A stretch of DNA of 64,000 nucleotides from Ceraceosorus guamensis. Lineage: Eukaryota > Basidiomycota > Exobasidiomycetes > Ceraceosorales > Ceraceosoraceae. The notes beneath the pieces are model-generated. The model made no database searches and was not told the DNA's origin. It worked only from the letters and a program-made list of their open reading frames with translations. Below, piece by piece: positions 1 through 12,311 of this stretch. A program made the position numbers and the translations under genes. Numbering within the stretch: position 1 is the first letter of the stretch; every line of letters begins with the position of its first letter. The DNA is taken from assembly GCF_003144195.1 (NCBI RefSeq), contig NW_020290033.1, positions 153,525-217,524 of the forward strand, read 5' to 3'.

Positions 1-1338
1 ACTGACGACCCTGGACAATGGAAGCAATTCCTCACCGCTTCCTCTTTCTCCTCCTCGAGTCGTGAATTGAATGGAGAAGGCAACGCTGCGCAATGGCGGT
101 TGAACGACAAGGGAAGCCGCAATCAGAATCGCCTTGCAGCAGCCATGATGAGTCACGAGTATTTATGGAGCGCAGGATGTTGGCGGCGCGGTGTGGCTCG
201 ACGCGGGGCAGAGCGCCTGCTCCATATGATCGGTTGATTCTCCTTTGTCCTTGACCATGCGGCACCGCGCGCCCACGCCACCCGAAACAGCGGTACCGCA
301 CCGAGCGTATGCTTAGCCGATGCAGCTTATTCATCCATGGATGTAGCAGCTTTTCATTCACAGCTGTGAGCGTTGCATATGTTGCTGTTGTCCTCTTGAC
401 GGTGTGAGCTGGCCGAACCAATCAAATGGTCTGATGCTAGTTTGAGTGTGCATGCTGTAGACTTGACGCTTAATTTTAATTTTGCTGCCGCCTGGTGGGT
501 ATGAGAGGCCGCAGAGAGGACTCGGGGCTTTGCGCCCATACGCGTTCATTTGATTGGTGATTCTGCGCTCTGGTACTGTTGTGGGTCACGCCGCGCGCTT
601 TGCCTGCCTTTCCATCATCAACATCCTCGCTGATCCGAGCATCCTATGAGTTATCTGGGCCAGTCTCATGTATGGGAATAGTGTGTCGTGAGCGTGAGTA
701 TGGCAGCACCACAACCTATTTTTGATGATATCACGTAAAGTTCACGATTTGTATCACGTGAGTTGTGCGGTGCAGCAGGTACACCTTCGCGATGCGCGCG
801 CCTTCAGCCGTGCCGCACACAGCACCGCGCGGTTGCGGAGAGGGTCCAACGCGCAACCGACACGCGCGGGTCTCGCTTCATTGACGCGTTTCTGCGCGTT
901 GAGTCGAGTAGTCGTGTGTGAGTCGACAAGTCACGATCGCGTTACTCACCTTCGGTCTCGCTCAAGGTACGAGTCGATTTGAAATTCATCCTTCGTGATT
1001 CGTGATCGGCCTGACAGTCGTGAGTCAAGAGTATCAAACACTGTTCAAGAAGGGCTTGGCAATTTGTGGTTTGCATCAGAGTTCAAGTCCACTAAAGTCC
1101 ACAGAGCTGACTTTTTCGTGCTTGATGCGACGGAGCGCATCGAGTCGACCTAATATTTAAGATTGCCACATCAGCTACCATCAACTGGCTACTTGTTCTG
1201 TGCACCGAACGACACCTTCACGACTTATTCTTCTTTGTCTCTTCCACCACCAAATGTAATCCGCATCATCACCACGTTCCTCGGTACTGCGACTGTCTTG
1301 AGCGGAAGAAGGACCGCGTATACCGGTCCCTGCGCATC
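1..1338. other. Intergenic region upstream of FAN1
   Basis: I see no supported gene here. The small reading frames lack recognisable domains. The last 450 bases carry several copies of the CGTGA/GAGTC word family described separately, and FAN1 begins at 1339. The left end of the window may include part of a neighbour that cannot be judged. Confidence 0.6.
889..1033. repeat. Cluster of CGTGA/GAGTC words
   Basis: The stretch contains overlapping short words such as GTGAGTCGACAAGTCACGA (near 918-936), CGTGATTCGTGAT (993-1005) and GTCGTGAGTCAAGAGT (1017-1032). The same words occur in several other intergenic gaps of this window but were not noted in the coding exons I read. Confidence 0.55.
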
Positions 1339-4310
1339 ATGGAGCAGGTGATCAGCGATAGCAGCAGCTTCTGCTTGGTAGACGACCAGCGACCCATCAA
1401 GCGCTCAGCAGACGATTCGCAACAGCCCCAGCTTGGCGAAGTCTCAAAGATGGCGGCAAGTTCAGCTTCCCTCTTTGGAGATGGCAAGCGCATGCGCACA
1501 AATACCAGTGGCCGATTCAGCCCGCGTGGTGTTGGGAATGACTCCAAGGAACCGTGCAGAAATGTCAGTGATGTTGCCGACGGCGCTGCTGGCGCCTCAC
1601 AGCCCGCTTCTCCCCCAAAGCCGGACCTGGAACGATCAGCAAGCGATCTATCTAGCTCCAGCACGAGTAGTAGCGCCTCTTCCAGGAGGACTGGGGAGAG
1701 CATGTACCCTGCCATACTGGGAGAGATGATCGACGCGGTCCTTGAAAAGGAGGAATATCTCTTTTCTCCTCTCGAAATCGTGATGCTCAGAGAGTATCAG
1801 CAATTGCCATGTGAGTGCAGGATGGCGCAGATCTGATTTGCGCTGTCGGAAAGCGTAAAAGTCTGACTCTTGGATGATCTCCACCCTCAGCGGACGCTCG
1901 TTACGTCTTTGCCAGGTTGGTGCAACGTCGGGATGCGTGGCAACGGCCGGACAGGTTGCGATTCGAGGAGCGAGATTGTGGCGACTTGGCAGGGGCCATC
2001 CGAAAATTGTGCGAGCCTGTGTTTCTGCAACCTTCTCAAGTATCCCATAGCTCTGCGCAACCTGCATCGCAAAGCAATGACTCGGAGAGGATGGGACACT
2101 TCTGCCTCGGAGTACAGGAGATGGACCCAGACGACGTGCACGCTTCGCTAGAGCTGCTTAATTTGGAAGAGCTGAAGAGGCTGGCCAAGATGATGGGCAG
2201 CAAGAAGAGCTCCGATACAAACACTCGAGCTATCGCGATTGCCACTCTGCTAGAATCGCGGACCCAAGGCACCTTTTCGTTTGGACCAAGTCCTAAGAGC
2301 GGGTCAGCGACCCACAGCAACAAGGCTGCCCCGATCAAGGGTCAAACGAAGCTCAACTTTTCTCCTACCAAGTCAGTCTCTGCTACTGGCTCACACACGC
2401 CGCCCAAAAGATCTTCCCAGATGGACGTGCTCAAATGGCACATGTCTGGCATTATAGGTGACTGTGTACGCTTGGCACCTAGAGCCAGAAGCTTGATAGC
2501 TCGTCTTGCGCTGGTCTACTATCGCGCGACGGTTCAGTCGGAAGGATCGGCATTGACCACTGCCGTACTGGCTCGGAGCAGGCGAAGAGTGTACCCTGTG
2601 TACCAACATCAAAGGACAGCTCCGCTCTTTGCTTCAAGACAACATCTCATATCGATGGAGAAAGCTTTGAGGCTAGAAGTGACCATCGACGAGCTGATCG
2701 AGTGGGACGGCAGCAAAGAGGCCTTCGCAAAGGGATTGAACATCTTCGAATCGGTCTGGCAAGAGTGGAAAGAGTGCGTGGAGGATGCTCAGAGGCAGAA
2801 TCCGGACGGGGTGGATAGGATGACCTACCACAAGATGAGGTTTCATCCTGGTTGGCCCTTGACTAGGATCGTCTACAAGGGCGCGCACCTGCTCGGAAGA
2901 TTCAAACTGTACGAGAGGGAAGAGGAAGTGCTGAGGGCTTTGCTAGCTCAAAGAGCCTTTCGGAGAGGTAGAAGAGGAGATTGGTACGATCGTTTGGCGC
3001 TCATTCTGGCGCAGTACCCGGCGGATGGGGACGCGAAAAGGGGAAAGATGAGAGCGCTGGAGGTGGCAGTTCAAGGCATCGAAGATTCCGATACTCATCT
3101 GATCTACCACGATACGCTTCAAAGAAGAATCACGAGGCTGGAGAATCAACTCAACATTCCATTCTCGCAAAAGCACGACTTCAGCTATGCGAAGCTCGCC
3201 ACGTGTCGAGACCGCGTGTTTGAAGGCACAAGACTTGACGCGATGGCATCTATGGAGCCTAAAAGGGGGATCTTTGGAAGCGTGATGCCTAGTCAAAGAC
3301 GAACGTCGGGATCTGCTGGTGGTGGTGGCAGAAGTCCTCCTAAAAGATCGGCCTCGACTGAAAGCCTCTTGTCGAGCCACGGAGACTCTTTGTCTGGCTT
3401 CCAAGAACGAGCACCATTGAGGAAAGTGATCCAGGTGGAACGTGCGCACGTCGCCAGGAAGGCGGATACGTCCAGCAGCCCTGTGGGAGTGAATAGAAAG
3501 GGGATCAAAAGAGATGCAAGCACTAGCAGCCTGGTCGAAGCCGAGGGGATCAAGAAGGCGGAGACGGACGCAAGTGATTTGCAAGATGATTCGTTTGCAT
3601 CTAGCAGGTCTAGCGTTGGAGAAGTTTCTAGTGCTGGGAATACGACGTCGATCGAGCGCAAGTCCATGTCTTCTATCTGGAGAGGTCTAGATTCGGAGCC
3701 TTGCAGAGTCGAAGATCTTGTGCTGCAGCACTACTCGATGCAAGGCTATTCGGGCTATCATTGCGAAGGGTCGATCATCAGCATGCTCTTCACCCTATTG
3801 ATGTGGGACGTCATCTTCTTGCCTATTCCGGGCGCCTTCGAGACGGCGTATCAGAGCGCACCGTTGGATATAGGAGAGGATTCGTTCATCGTTGCTCGAG
3901 CGCCTCAGGTTAGGCAGAGGTTGCACCTGATCGAAGAGAGGGGCGGACTAGACTTGATGGAGGAGGTGCACAAACGAGAATCGCAGCGCAAAACTTGGGC
4001 AATAGGTTGCAAGTGGGACACGTATCCGCTCGAGGATCTATTGCAGATCGCACAGTGCGTGGGTGGAAAGGGTCTAGCGGTGATTTGCCAAATGATGTGC
4101 GAAGAATACATGACGGCCGGCATGCCCGACCTCGTCGTGTGGAATTGGAAGGAGAAAAAGGTGAGGTTTTGCGAAGTCAAGGGACCGGGAGATAGGCTTA
4201 GGGAGAAGCAAAAGGTTTGGATCGATGTGCTGCTTAGAGCGGGATTGGACGTGGAGGTGAGCATCGTCAAGGAAGGCATCACCTCGAATTTCTCCGCCAA
4301 GGTCGAATGA
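1339..4310 (+). CDS. FAN1: Fanconi-associated nuclease 1 (FAN1) homologue
   Basis: Structure-specific 5' flap nuclease and exonuclease that acts in interstrand-crosslink repair in the nucleus. Two exons, 1339-1810 and 1891-4310, joined across an 80-nt GTGAGT intron, give 963 residues (human FAN1 is about 1017). The join restores the conserved segment SDARYVFARLVQRRDAW. A SAP-like DNA-binding helix pair lies at about residues 240-280. The conserved YHCEGSI block is near residue 780. The C-terminal VRR-NUC domain shows the catalytic PD at 903-904 and EVK at 919-921. Residues about 608-758 form a Ser/Arg-rich, low-complexity insertion between the helical region and the nuclease. I see no UBZ zinc finger at the N-terminus, as is usual in fungal forms. 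The start is the first ATG in frame. Confidence 0.93.
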
Positions 4311-5079
4311 AATGGCCCCACACGGGGCTCTGCGCTCACGCGCGCAGAAATTCTTCGGAGCAAATGCGCGACGCGCGAAGCAGCAGCATTCGCCCATGTT
4401 TTCTCAATCATTCAACAAATTTGGCCCCCCCCGGCCGCTCTCCTGCTCTTTCTCTCTGCAATCCTTGTATCATACACCACGACGCCTACTTGATCACGCA
4501 ACCCATGCACGAATCTTTTTCCCAGTGCGCTGAACCTGCGCTTCGTCCGCAAAGCGCTGGCTGCTATCAAGCATCGAACGGGGGTTCGTGATACGCTCAA
4601 ATAAGTGCGGAGGAGTGCGAATTACAACAGGTGTGCGCTGATCACACAAAAGTTAGGAAGAGGCGCAAAACGGGGAGGAGGGGAGGGGGGAGCCGAAGAA
4701 GGGGAGAGCAGCGTAGTGGAGGAGTGCAAAGGTAAAGCTTCGTGAAGATGACGGCTAGCGGATCAATGCGAGGCAAACGCTGAGCGAGCATCCGAAAGGA
4801 GGTAAATGGAGGGGAGCGTTCATGAATCGCTGCTTGTCGCGAGCTTGGCAAGAGTGCGAACGAGGTGAGGTGGAACATTAGTAAAAGTGTTGACAAGGGT
4901 GACGTGCAATGTGTCGGTTGCGCGGATTGATTGGAAGCACGGAAGATGTGGACATATTGAGGGTTGAAGGTGAGTCGGAAGAATCCGCAATTCGAGTGCA
5001 AGGGTGGATGGGGGGGTTTTGGGATGTTTCGAACACAGTAGATGCAACGACTTCTTCGCAATCGAACTTCTCCGAGGTT
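4311..5079. other. Convergent 3' gap between FAN1 and kinase
   Basis: No gene is supported. Small open frames on both strands are shadows without domains. The plus strand contains a run of G-tracts at 4672-4704. Confidence 0.6.
4672..4704 (+). other. G-tract cluster, possible G-quadruplex
   Basis: Four runs of four to six G (4672-4675, 4680-4683, 4685-4690, 4701-4704) are separated by loops of 4, 1 and 10 bases. This fits the usual four-run quadruplex pattern with one long loop. It lies between two converging genes. Confidence 0.45.
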
Positions 5080-7493
5080 CTAAGAATCTCTTTCGCGTTG
5101 ACCAGCGGCAGGAATGGTGTGCTTGTGTCCATCCGCAGCCGTGCCGTTTTCGCAGAGCTGCACAGAGACGAACCAAGGGTCCTTGAGGATGTCTTCCGTG
5201 AACAGACGTCCCTTCGGATCAGGACAAAGCATCTTCTTGAGCAGAGGTCTGCACTCCCTCGGGGACAAGTTGGAGAGCGGCGCAGGTGCCGAAGAGCCGT
5301 GGTATCCGTGCACGAAATCCTTAAAGGTCGGGTCGGACATTTTCGCCACCCTCCACGGCAACTCTTGGAATTGCATGCAGTAGAAGACGACGGCTGCTGC
5401 CCAAACATCCACCAACCTGGCATCGTACTCCTTGTGCTCGAATTGCTCCGGCGCGATGTAAGGTTCCGATCCGCACAATCCTTTGGAGTAGTGCGTGCTC
5501 TTCTCCCAACACATTCTGAACACGTCCGACACGCCGAAGTCGGTAATCTTGACGTGGCCGCTGGCATCCAACAACAAGTTCTCCGGCTTGATGTCGCGGT
5601 GCGCAACACCCATGCTGTGCAGATAGGCAATGCCGTGGATAATCTGCTTGAAGCAGCACTCTACTTCTGTTTGGCTCATGCCTCCTCGCTTGATCGCTGC
5701 GTACAAGTCACCACCCGGACAGTACTCCATCACCTCGCACCAGTGTCGATTCTCGTCTTGCACCAGATCGACCGTCTCGACAATGTTGATGTGATGCAAG
5801 GTGGAGCTGATGCAAAATTCAGAGGTCAACTTCTTGACGTATTCCTTTTCCGTCTCGTTCTTGCGGCGTTTCCTAAATTCCTGTCATAGAAAGACGGTGG
5901 CGTCGCCGACGCAAGCTTGAAGTCAGCCTAGCCTTGCGGGAGAGAGGTGGCGCGAAGGGTCATCAAGCAAGTGCTCACCTTGACTGCATACAGCTTTTCC
6001 GTCGACCTGTCCCACTTGTGGGCCAGTCGCACGACGGCAGTAGCGCCCTTTCCAATGGCCGCCTTTTCGCACACGCCATACTTTTTGAGCAAGCTAGTCG
6101 TCTCCTTTCCGCTCTCGCTCCCCTTTTTGCTCCCTCCTTCGCTTCTTCCACCAGCGCTGGTATTGCTACCTCTGCGCGAGAGCAGGGGCGCGCCGCCCAG
6201 AATGACGTCCCTCAAAGTCGATGACGCCGACGACTTTGCGTCGTCCGGCTTGGACTGCTTCTTCGACTTTCCCGTATCTTTCGCTTCCCAATCCCGCAGC
6301 GCGGCGGCTGTCAAGCGCGAGCCGCCCGGCGCTCCGGGCGTCGGTGGAGCAGCACCTGGTCCAGCTTGATTGGCAGCCGCAGCATCTTTGGAAGCGGTAT
6401 GAGCAGCTCTAGACGAGCTTTTGACGCTCGTGTTTCGGCTCGGTGGAGCGCTGCTACCTGGGCTCTTCGGTGCGCCGTTGGCACCTCCAGGCGCGAGGTT
6501 CATGCCTTGAACAGCGTGCATCAGGCTATCAGGCTGTTCACCTCGCGGACTGCCTGGAGGTGTGCCACTGCGAGACGATTCTGCGCGTTTGCCCTCCGGT
6601 CTGGAAGCGTGATCGCCACCGCCGCTACCGGACAACATGCGTCTGAGCATGCCGCGATGATCTTTTGGCTTTTCCGTTGGTGATGACGCTGCGGTGACAG
6701 CCGCACCTGCTTGGCTGGATGCGGCCTGCAGAGAGGGACTACCAGCTGCGGACGCGTTGCTGCTAGTGGCGCCATTTGCCGGCTGTCCGGCATTCGCTTT
6801 GGCGACGGCACTGCTGTCCGAAGGAATGGGGATAGGAGGAGGCAGCTTGCCTTCATGCGGCACATCCCGCAATGTGTCATTTCGGCCATTGATCTTTGTC
6901 TGAGCGACTGCCTTCATCGGTGGCGACATGGCTCTCGGAGGTGGACTTGACGCTCTGACGCTCGAATTGGTCGGTGGCGACTTGGTACCGTTATTATTGA
7001 CAGAAGCTTGAGTGGGCGTGGCCACTTGAGGCAAGTCTGCGGGCCCACGCTCGCTTTCCGACACTTGCCTTCTGTTGAAGGGAGAGCTTTCTCGAACAAG
7101 CTTCAGACCATCCGTCTCCGTCGAGTCGTGTCTGACAACGACGTTGTCTTTGCTCTGCAATCCGCCTAATCTCCTCTTTGGGTACATTCCACGATCCGGG
7201 GATGGAGGTCTGGACATTCCAGACTCCGTGTCGCTATTATCGCTCAGCAGCTCCTTTGCTCTTCTTTCCCGTTCCCGCGCTGCCTGATCCCTCGCTGCAG
7301 CCAAGTGAGCTGCCGCCTCAGTACTGGGTGCAGGGGGTACAGCTTCGCCGTTTTGCGCCACCGGAGCGGTCGCCGTTGCAGGGTTCGGAGCGCGCGCAGG
7401 CGAGGCAGCAGTCTGGTGCGCTGTATCTTGCGAGGAGTCGATAGCGGTAGATGTCGAGCTTTGCTCATCATCAGTACCGGTAGGTGGCGGCAT
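5080..7493 (-). CDS. SAT4: Hal4/Sat4/Oca2-type Ser/Thr protein kinase
   Basis: Fungal kinase of the family that controls nutrient and potassium transporters at the plasma membrane (known for yeast Sat4/Hal4 and Hal5). Exons 7493-5979 and 5880-5080 are joined across a 98-nt intron and encode 771 residues. The first 470 residues are Ser/Pro/Ala-rich and disordered. The kinase domain fills the rest: glycine loop IGKGATAVVRL, ATP-binding lysine in YAVK at residue 505 (the last codon of exon 1), then EFRKRRKNETEKEY, catalytic HRDIKPEN with Asp601, and DFGVS with Asp619. The APE position reads APEQF. I chose the ATG at 7493 (MPPPTG). An in-frame upstream candidate at 7568 would add 25 residues. Which of the paralogous Hal kinases it matches best is uncertain. 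Confidence 0.88.
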
Positions 7494-8502
7494 GCTGTGC
7501 GAGACAATCAAGTTGAAGATGGTCTTGCTGATAGGAGCGAGGTGTCGAGATTGGCTACGCAGAGCCACTCAAGCCACTGCGCCCGTACACTGACGATGAG
7601 TCGATCAGCGCGGCAAGGCGACTGAAATCGGCCCGATGAGATTGCACGTCGCGTGGTCTGCTCGAATGCGCCGGCGCTCGCTCGCTCGCTCTCTCTCTCA
7701 CTCTCGAGGCGTCTTGAGGGCGGTTGACCACCCAAACTCTGTGTAGGTATGCTGCTTGCTCGAACGAGCTGACAGCGCTGCCAAGGATCCAAAATGCGCG
7801 ATCGCAACGCCTCTGTAGCAAGGGTGATGAGGACGCCACGCTGAGTGAAGCGCACGAAGATGGGATCACCAAGGTGGTGGCCGGGTGAGTCGTCCAAGAC
7901 GATGCGCCCGATGTGGCGAGGCTGCTGCTGACTGATGTCGCGATAACGATGCAGATGAGCAGCGCAACGTCGCCGGAGAGCAGGATGTCGAGACTGGCAG
8001 GGGTATGATCAAGGACCGCGGCTATGTACGCCCAAATGACGCGGTGGCGCTTCTGACACCTGATGCACGTAGGTGTTGTCCGTTCCTTGATGCCTTGGGC
8101 GCGTGCTCGAATGGCCTACTTCGACTCAATGTAGCTCGATTGTACAAGGCAGTCGGCGTGCTTGGACGGAAGTCTGAGTGAATCGAGGGCCGCGGTGGGG
8201 GTGAAGGCATGCAGAGGTTGCTGCTGCTGCCGCCGCGGTTGTGTTGAGTGCGCGCGGAAGCGCGATGGGTGTAGACGTGGATGGCACGCGCGCACGCGCA
8301 GTGGTGATCGAGCTGCGTATTTCACCCGGCCTGGTGGACAAGCTTTGGCGTCGAATAGCTTTGATTGCGGTTGTAATGGACTCTCGACTCTCGAGCGACG
8401 GGATGGTGATGGACAAGATCAGGAAAGCGAAGATTGCACGATTTTGTACCAGTTTTGAGGGAGAAGAGCCAGCCAGCGAGTGGCGCAAGCCCCGCTCGTC
8501 AA

Positions 8503-8504
8503 TG

Positions 8505-8538
<34 letters not shown>
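8503..8538. repeat. CAGC tetranucleotide microsatellite
   Basis: About eight uninterrupted copies of CAGC, followed by degenerate ACCCACC. A shorter related run (TTGC and CTGC) follows near 8739-8750 and 9050-9065. Confidence 0.8.
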
Positions 8539-8807
8539 CCCACCAAGGGTCAAGTGTCACCAGCGTGTCCGGTGCAACTCTCTGCGGCCGTGAGAAGCGC
8601 TCCGCATGGCGTTTCGCCCGAGCAATCGCAGAGAGCGAAATCGAGAGCAAGCACGCAGGCCGCGGCCGAGCTCGCAACGCACGCGCGCATGCTGACCCTT
8701 TCCATATGCACGCAGCGTCGATCCCTCTTTCTTGCCTGCCTGCCTGCCCTAGCTCAAGTCCTCTCCCGCTTGTGCTCTTCTTCATGTTAATCATTGAAGT
8801 TGATTCA

Positions 8808-8853
8808 GTGATCAGCCCTTCAGTAAGCTCGTGATCAGCCCTTCAGTAAGCTC
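8808..8853. repeat. Perfect 23-bp tandem duplication
   Basis: The unit starting GTGATCAGCCC occupies 8808-8830 and is repeated without change at 8831-8853. Identity suggests a recent duplication in non-coding DNA. Confidence 0.85.
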
Positions 8854-9944
8854 CTGGATTCATTGCTGCGCAAAAACAACAATCAAAGGTACTGCGTCCA
8901 CCGATACGCAGCAGCTGGCATGCTCGGTTCAGCTCCGTCGCAGAAGCAACCCAGCTACATGTGTGACGCGGGCACCAGCTAGCATACGCGCCCTCGCGTT
9001 TCGCACACGCCGAGGCCCTCTCGGCGGCGAGCCTCATCATCACACTTCTTGCGCTTGCTTGCTTGCACGCTCGTCCCGTCCAATCGCATCAGCGCGTCCC
9101 TCGTACTAACCCTGGTCGCACTCTACGGCATGATCGGACCCTCTCACGCGGGCCTCTGCTCCTGTCAAAGCACGATTCGATTCACGTGATTCTGAATCTC
9201 AAATTGAATCACAACTGCCAAAAAAAAGTGTCGTCGGACAGCATATGCAGTTGTTTGTGCTCGGCAGCGCGCGTGCGTGCGGGAAGGGGCTGGATGCGCG
9301 TGCGTGGGTAGCGGGCGAGGGCAAAGGGCAGTTCCTGCACTGCACGGGGGGGGGCCCAAATCATCTCGACTTTTGACACCATGACTGAACGCGCATGCAT
9401 CGGGGATCAATGTGGCTGTGTCTGTTTTGCTTTCGTGCGAGAGTCGATCCGGAAAAGAGAGAGGGTGGGGGCACGTGACATGGAAATCCAACGGTGAGAA
9501 AGCCGCGGATGCGTGTCCGAAACGTTGTGGCGCTGGGCTTCAATGCGTGCGTACCTGCTGCGCCTGCTGTGGCCTGCGCGAGGCGGCTTTGCTGGGGTCC
9601 TTTCCCCGCTCTGCATCCCTCGCTGCTTGAATACTCATCAGACTGTGTGAACATACTTTCCCCACATTTCAGGATTGGATGCAACATCTGAACGCGAATG
9701 AAGCGATAAGTACGAGCTTGCTGGGTCAGATATAAGCGCATATATGCAGCCTCTTGATCCTTCGAATGCCAAATCCCATTCAAATTCTCTGCACTCGACT
9801 TTCCACACATACAAGCCTCTGCATCGAGTCTCGACTCGCCAAACGTTGGCTATCCTCTCCTGTCAGGACAAATGCACAAGGAATCTGGCCCAGCCTAGAC
9901 GAGAACTCAGACCAGTAGGGAGGTGAAGCCGGACCATCAACGCA

Positions 9945-11829
9945 ATGATTCGAAGGTGTACAAGCAGTGCCATCGAGCACGCCGGAACAGCGACCCATGC
10001 AAAGTCGTCTGTTCTCGTCACCCCACCCGTCGCTCGTACAGGTTCGGCAACCAATCATCGTAGACACTTGTGGAGCTACGAGCGAACCTCTGCACGGCTC
10101 CTTGCTCGGGACTGCCTCAACTTTACAATGAGCCCAAAGCGGAAGCGGCACGGCCTGCAGCTCTTAGACCGGTTGGACGCAGGGAAAAGAGAGCTGCACA
10201 GCACCTCAACGACTCGGGCTACGCGAGTGGTAGACTACTTGTTGGCGGATGTTGGAGAAGGTATAACAGAGTGCGAAATCATCAAATGGTGCGTCGCCCT
10301 GCTTGCTCGCCCTGCGCGTAATCTTCTATCGCATGCACAACTACGCAAGACTGCCTGAGCTGACTTGGCCGTCCTTGTCCATGCTGCTCCTCGATGATGA
10401 CATCCCAGGTTCGTTGCACCTGCGAACGACGTCGCCGAGTTCGACGCGTTGGTAGAAGTGCAGTCCGACAAGGCGTGAGTGTGCGCACGCACCCCACCTC
10501 GGCACGGAAGCGAACTCCATCCTCACGCTCTCACCAAGGCTGACGCATGTCGGTGCTTCTCTTCTCTTGCCCAATGCGCATCCTCGCAGCTCAGTCGAGA
10601 TCACCTCGCGATATGCGGGCAAGATCATCGAGCAGTGCTACGCCGTTGGCCAAGTGGCGAGAGTAGGAACGCCTCTTTGCAAGATCGAAGTGGAAGATGA
10701 CACGGAATTTGCGGCTGCTGAGCTCAGCTCGGAGCGGCTCGAGCCGACGAATGCTTCTACCGCAGCTTCGGAATCATCGATCAGCTCCAACGTCACGCCA
10801 TCAGCCCCGGAAATAAACTCTTCTGCTGCGACTTCCAGTCCTAGCTCGGGAAAGCATGCTGCATTGGCAACGCCGGCTGTGCGAAGGATTTGCAGGGAGG
10901 AGCAGGTGGATGTGTCGGATGTGACGGGTACGGGAAAGGATGGACGCGTGACGAAAGAGGATGTCATGATGTACGTCGCGACCAGATCGTCGGCAGCCGA
11001 GTCATCGCCAGGCATCATGCCAACAGACCCCACACATGCAATGGCGAATGAGCAGGACGCAGAAGTGGAACTCAGTCCCATCAAGCGAGCCATGTTCAGA
11101 GCCATGACGGCTTCCTGGGACATACCCCATTTCGGCTACTCTGAGGAATTGGACGTGACGGAGTTGGAACGGCTGCGCAAGAGCATCAATGCATCTCACG
11201 AACAGACTGCGACGAAGCTTACGATGCTACCGCTGCTCTTGAAAGCTCTATCGATGGCGCTGTACGACCACGCGCTGTTCAGGTGCATGGTGCCTTCTCA
11301 GGGCGCTTCCTCGTCTCCTTCTGCGCCAAGCACACTGCTGCAAAGGGCAACGCACGACATCTCCATCGCCTTTTCCACTCCCTCTGGTCTTCTCACTCCC
11401 ACACTGCCCGACATTCGACGATTGTCGGTCTCGGACATTTCGCAGCACGTCAAGCGATTGCAAGACAAGGCTTCATCGAGGGAAAGTAGAGGGTTGAGCA
11501 GGGCGGATCTGCGCAGCGATAGACCTGGAAGCGTCACTCTGAGCAATGTGGGCACTGTTGGAGGAACGGCAATGAGCCCCCTCATACCGCCCACTGGACA
11601 GCTCGCTATCGGAGCCATAGGCAAAGCCAGATTGCTGCCGAGATATGTCGATGAAGCCGATCTGTCCGCGCATGCCAACGCATCGCCCATTCCTCAACCC
11701 AGACTCATCTTGCCCACCTCTTGGACCGCTGATCATCGCTTTGTAGAGGGCGTCGAATTGGCAAAGTTGGTGCAGGATTGGAAAGCGAACGTCGAGCATC
11801 CGCACAGATGGGTCCTTCGTCTCCGATAA
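9945..11829 (+). CDS. DBT: Branched-chain 2-oxoacid dehydrogenase E2 (dihydrolipoamide transacylase)
   Basis: Core acyltransferase of the mitochondrial complex that degrades leucine, isoleucine and valine keto-acids. Exons 9945-10288, 10409-10474 and 10590-11829 (introns 120 and 115 nt) give 549 residues. A long Arg/Ser-rich N-terminus, with RELHSTSTTRA just before the first domain, fits a mitochondrial presequence. The lipoyl domain begins VVDYLLADVGEGITE and carries the lipoylated lysine K136 in SDKAS, on the 66-nt exon 2. The E3/E1-binding domain is at about 228-264 and the catalytic domain starts near 298. The active-site motif reads DHRFVEG (518-524), with Glu where HRxxDG has Asp. BCKDH is preferred over pyruvate or 2-oxoglutarate E2 because the lipoyl motif is DVGEGI and there is a single lipoyl domain plus an E3-binding domain. 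The assignment within the E2 family is from memory. Confidence 0.88.
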
Positions 11830-12311
11830 GTGCTCTGGCACCAGCCTTTGCTCTCAGGACCCCTCTCGACGCTGTACGCTTGTTTGAAACGACTCCCCTC
11901 ACGCTTTCGAGCAGATGCTACTCAGTTTGTCACGCAGAACAGCGAAAGAAAAACGAAACGCAGTGCGCCGCGCAAGTTGGTCCTTGTCTGACAAGACATT
12001 CATCCTCACAACTCCTTGACAATGGACCCCACTGCAAACCGATTTTGTGATCGATCTCCTAGATAGACATTGCCCCTGCAGCACAGCGCCAATCGTACAC
12101 GGCACCTCATCTCTTGCCCTTCGCTCTGTCTGAGTGCGTCCTTCAAGCAGCAGCCAAGAAGTAGATTTCCGATCGCCGCTCGGCGGCCCAGCGCTCTCGC
12201 TCTTGTCGATGCAAGTCGCCGAGGCTGCTCCATTCGTTCCTCTCTCTCTCCTACGCTCAGCAAGGCTGCTGCTGCTGCTGGTGGTGGTCGAAGCATTGCC
12301 GCTACGAGAGC
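11830..12311. other. Convergent 3' gap between E2 and GOT1
   Basis: No gene is supported in these 480 bases. They hold the 3' flanks of the two converging genes. Confidence 0.6.

Larger units (their letters stand above)
7494..9944. other. Long divergent intergenic region, kinase/E2
   Basis: About 2.4 kb without a supported gene. It is the shared upstream region of the kinase (-) and the E2 gene (+). It holds a CAGC microsatellite, a perfect 23-bp tandem duplication and scattered CACGATTCG/CACGTGATTC words near 9171-9195. Long open frames here translate to repetitive, domain-free peptides. Confidence 0.6.

Noticed and set aside
8126-8794. 222-codon open frame on the minus strand
   Set aside because: The translation crosses the CAGC microsatellite and gives repetitive sequence with no domain. 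It is a GC-rich chance frame.
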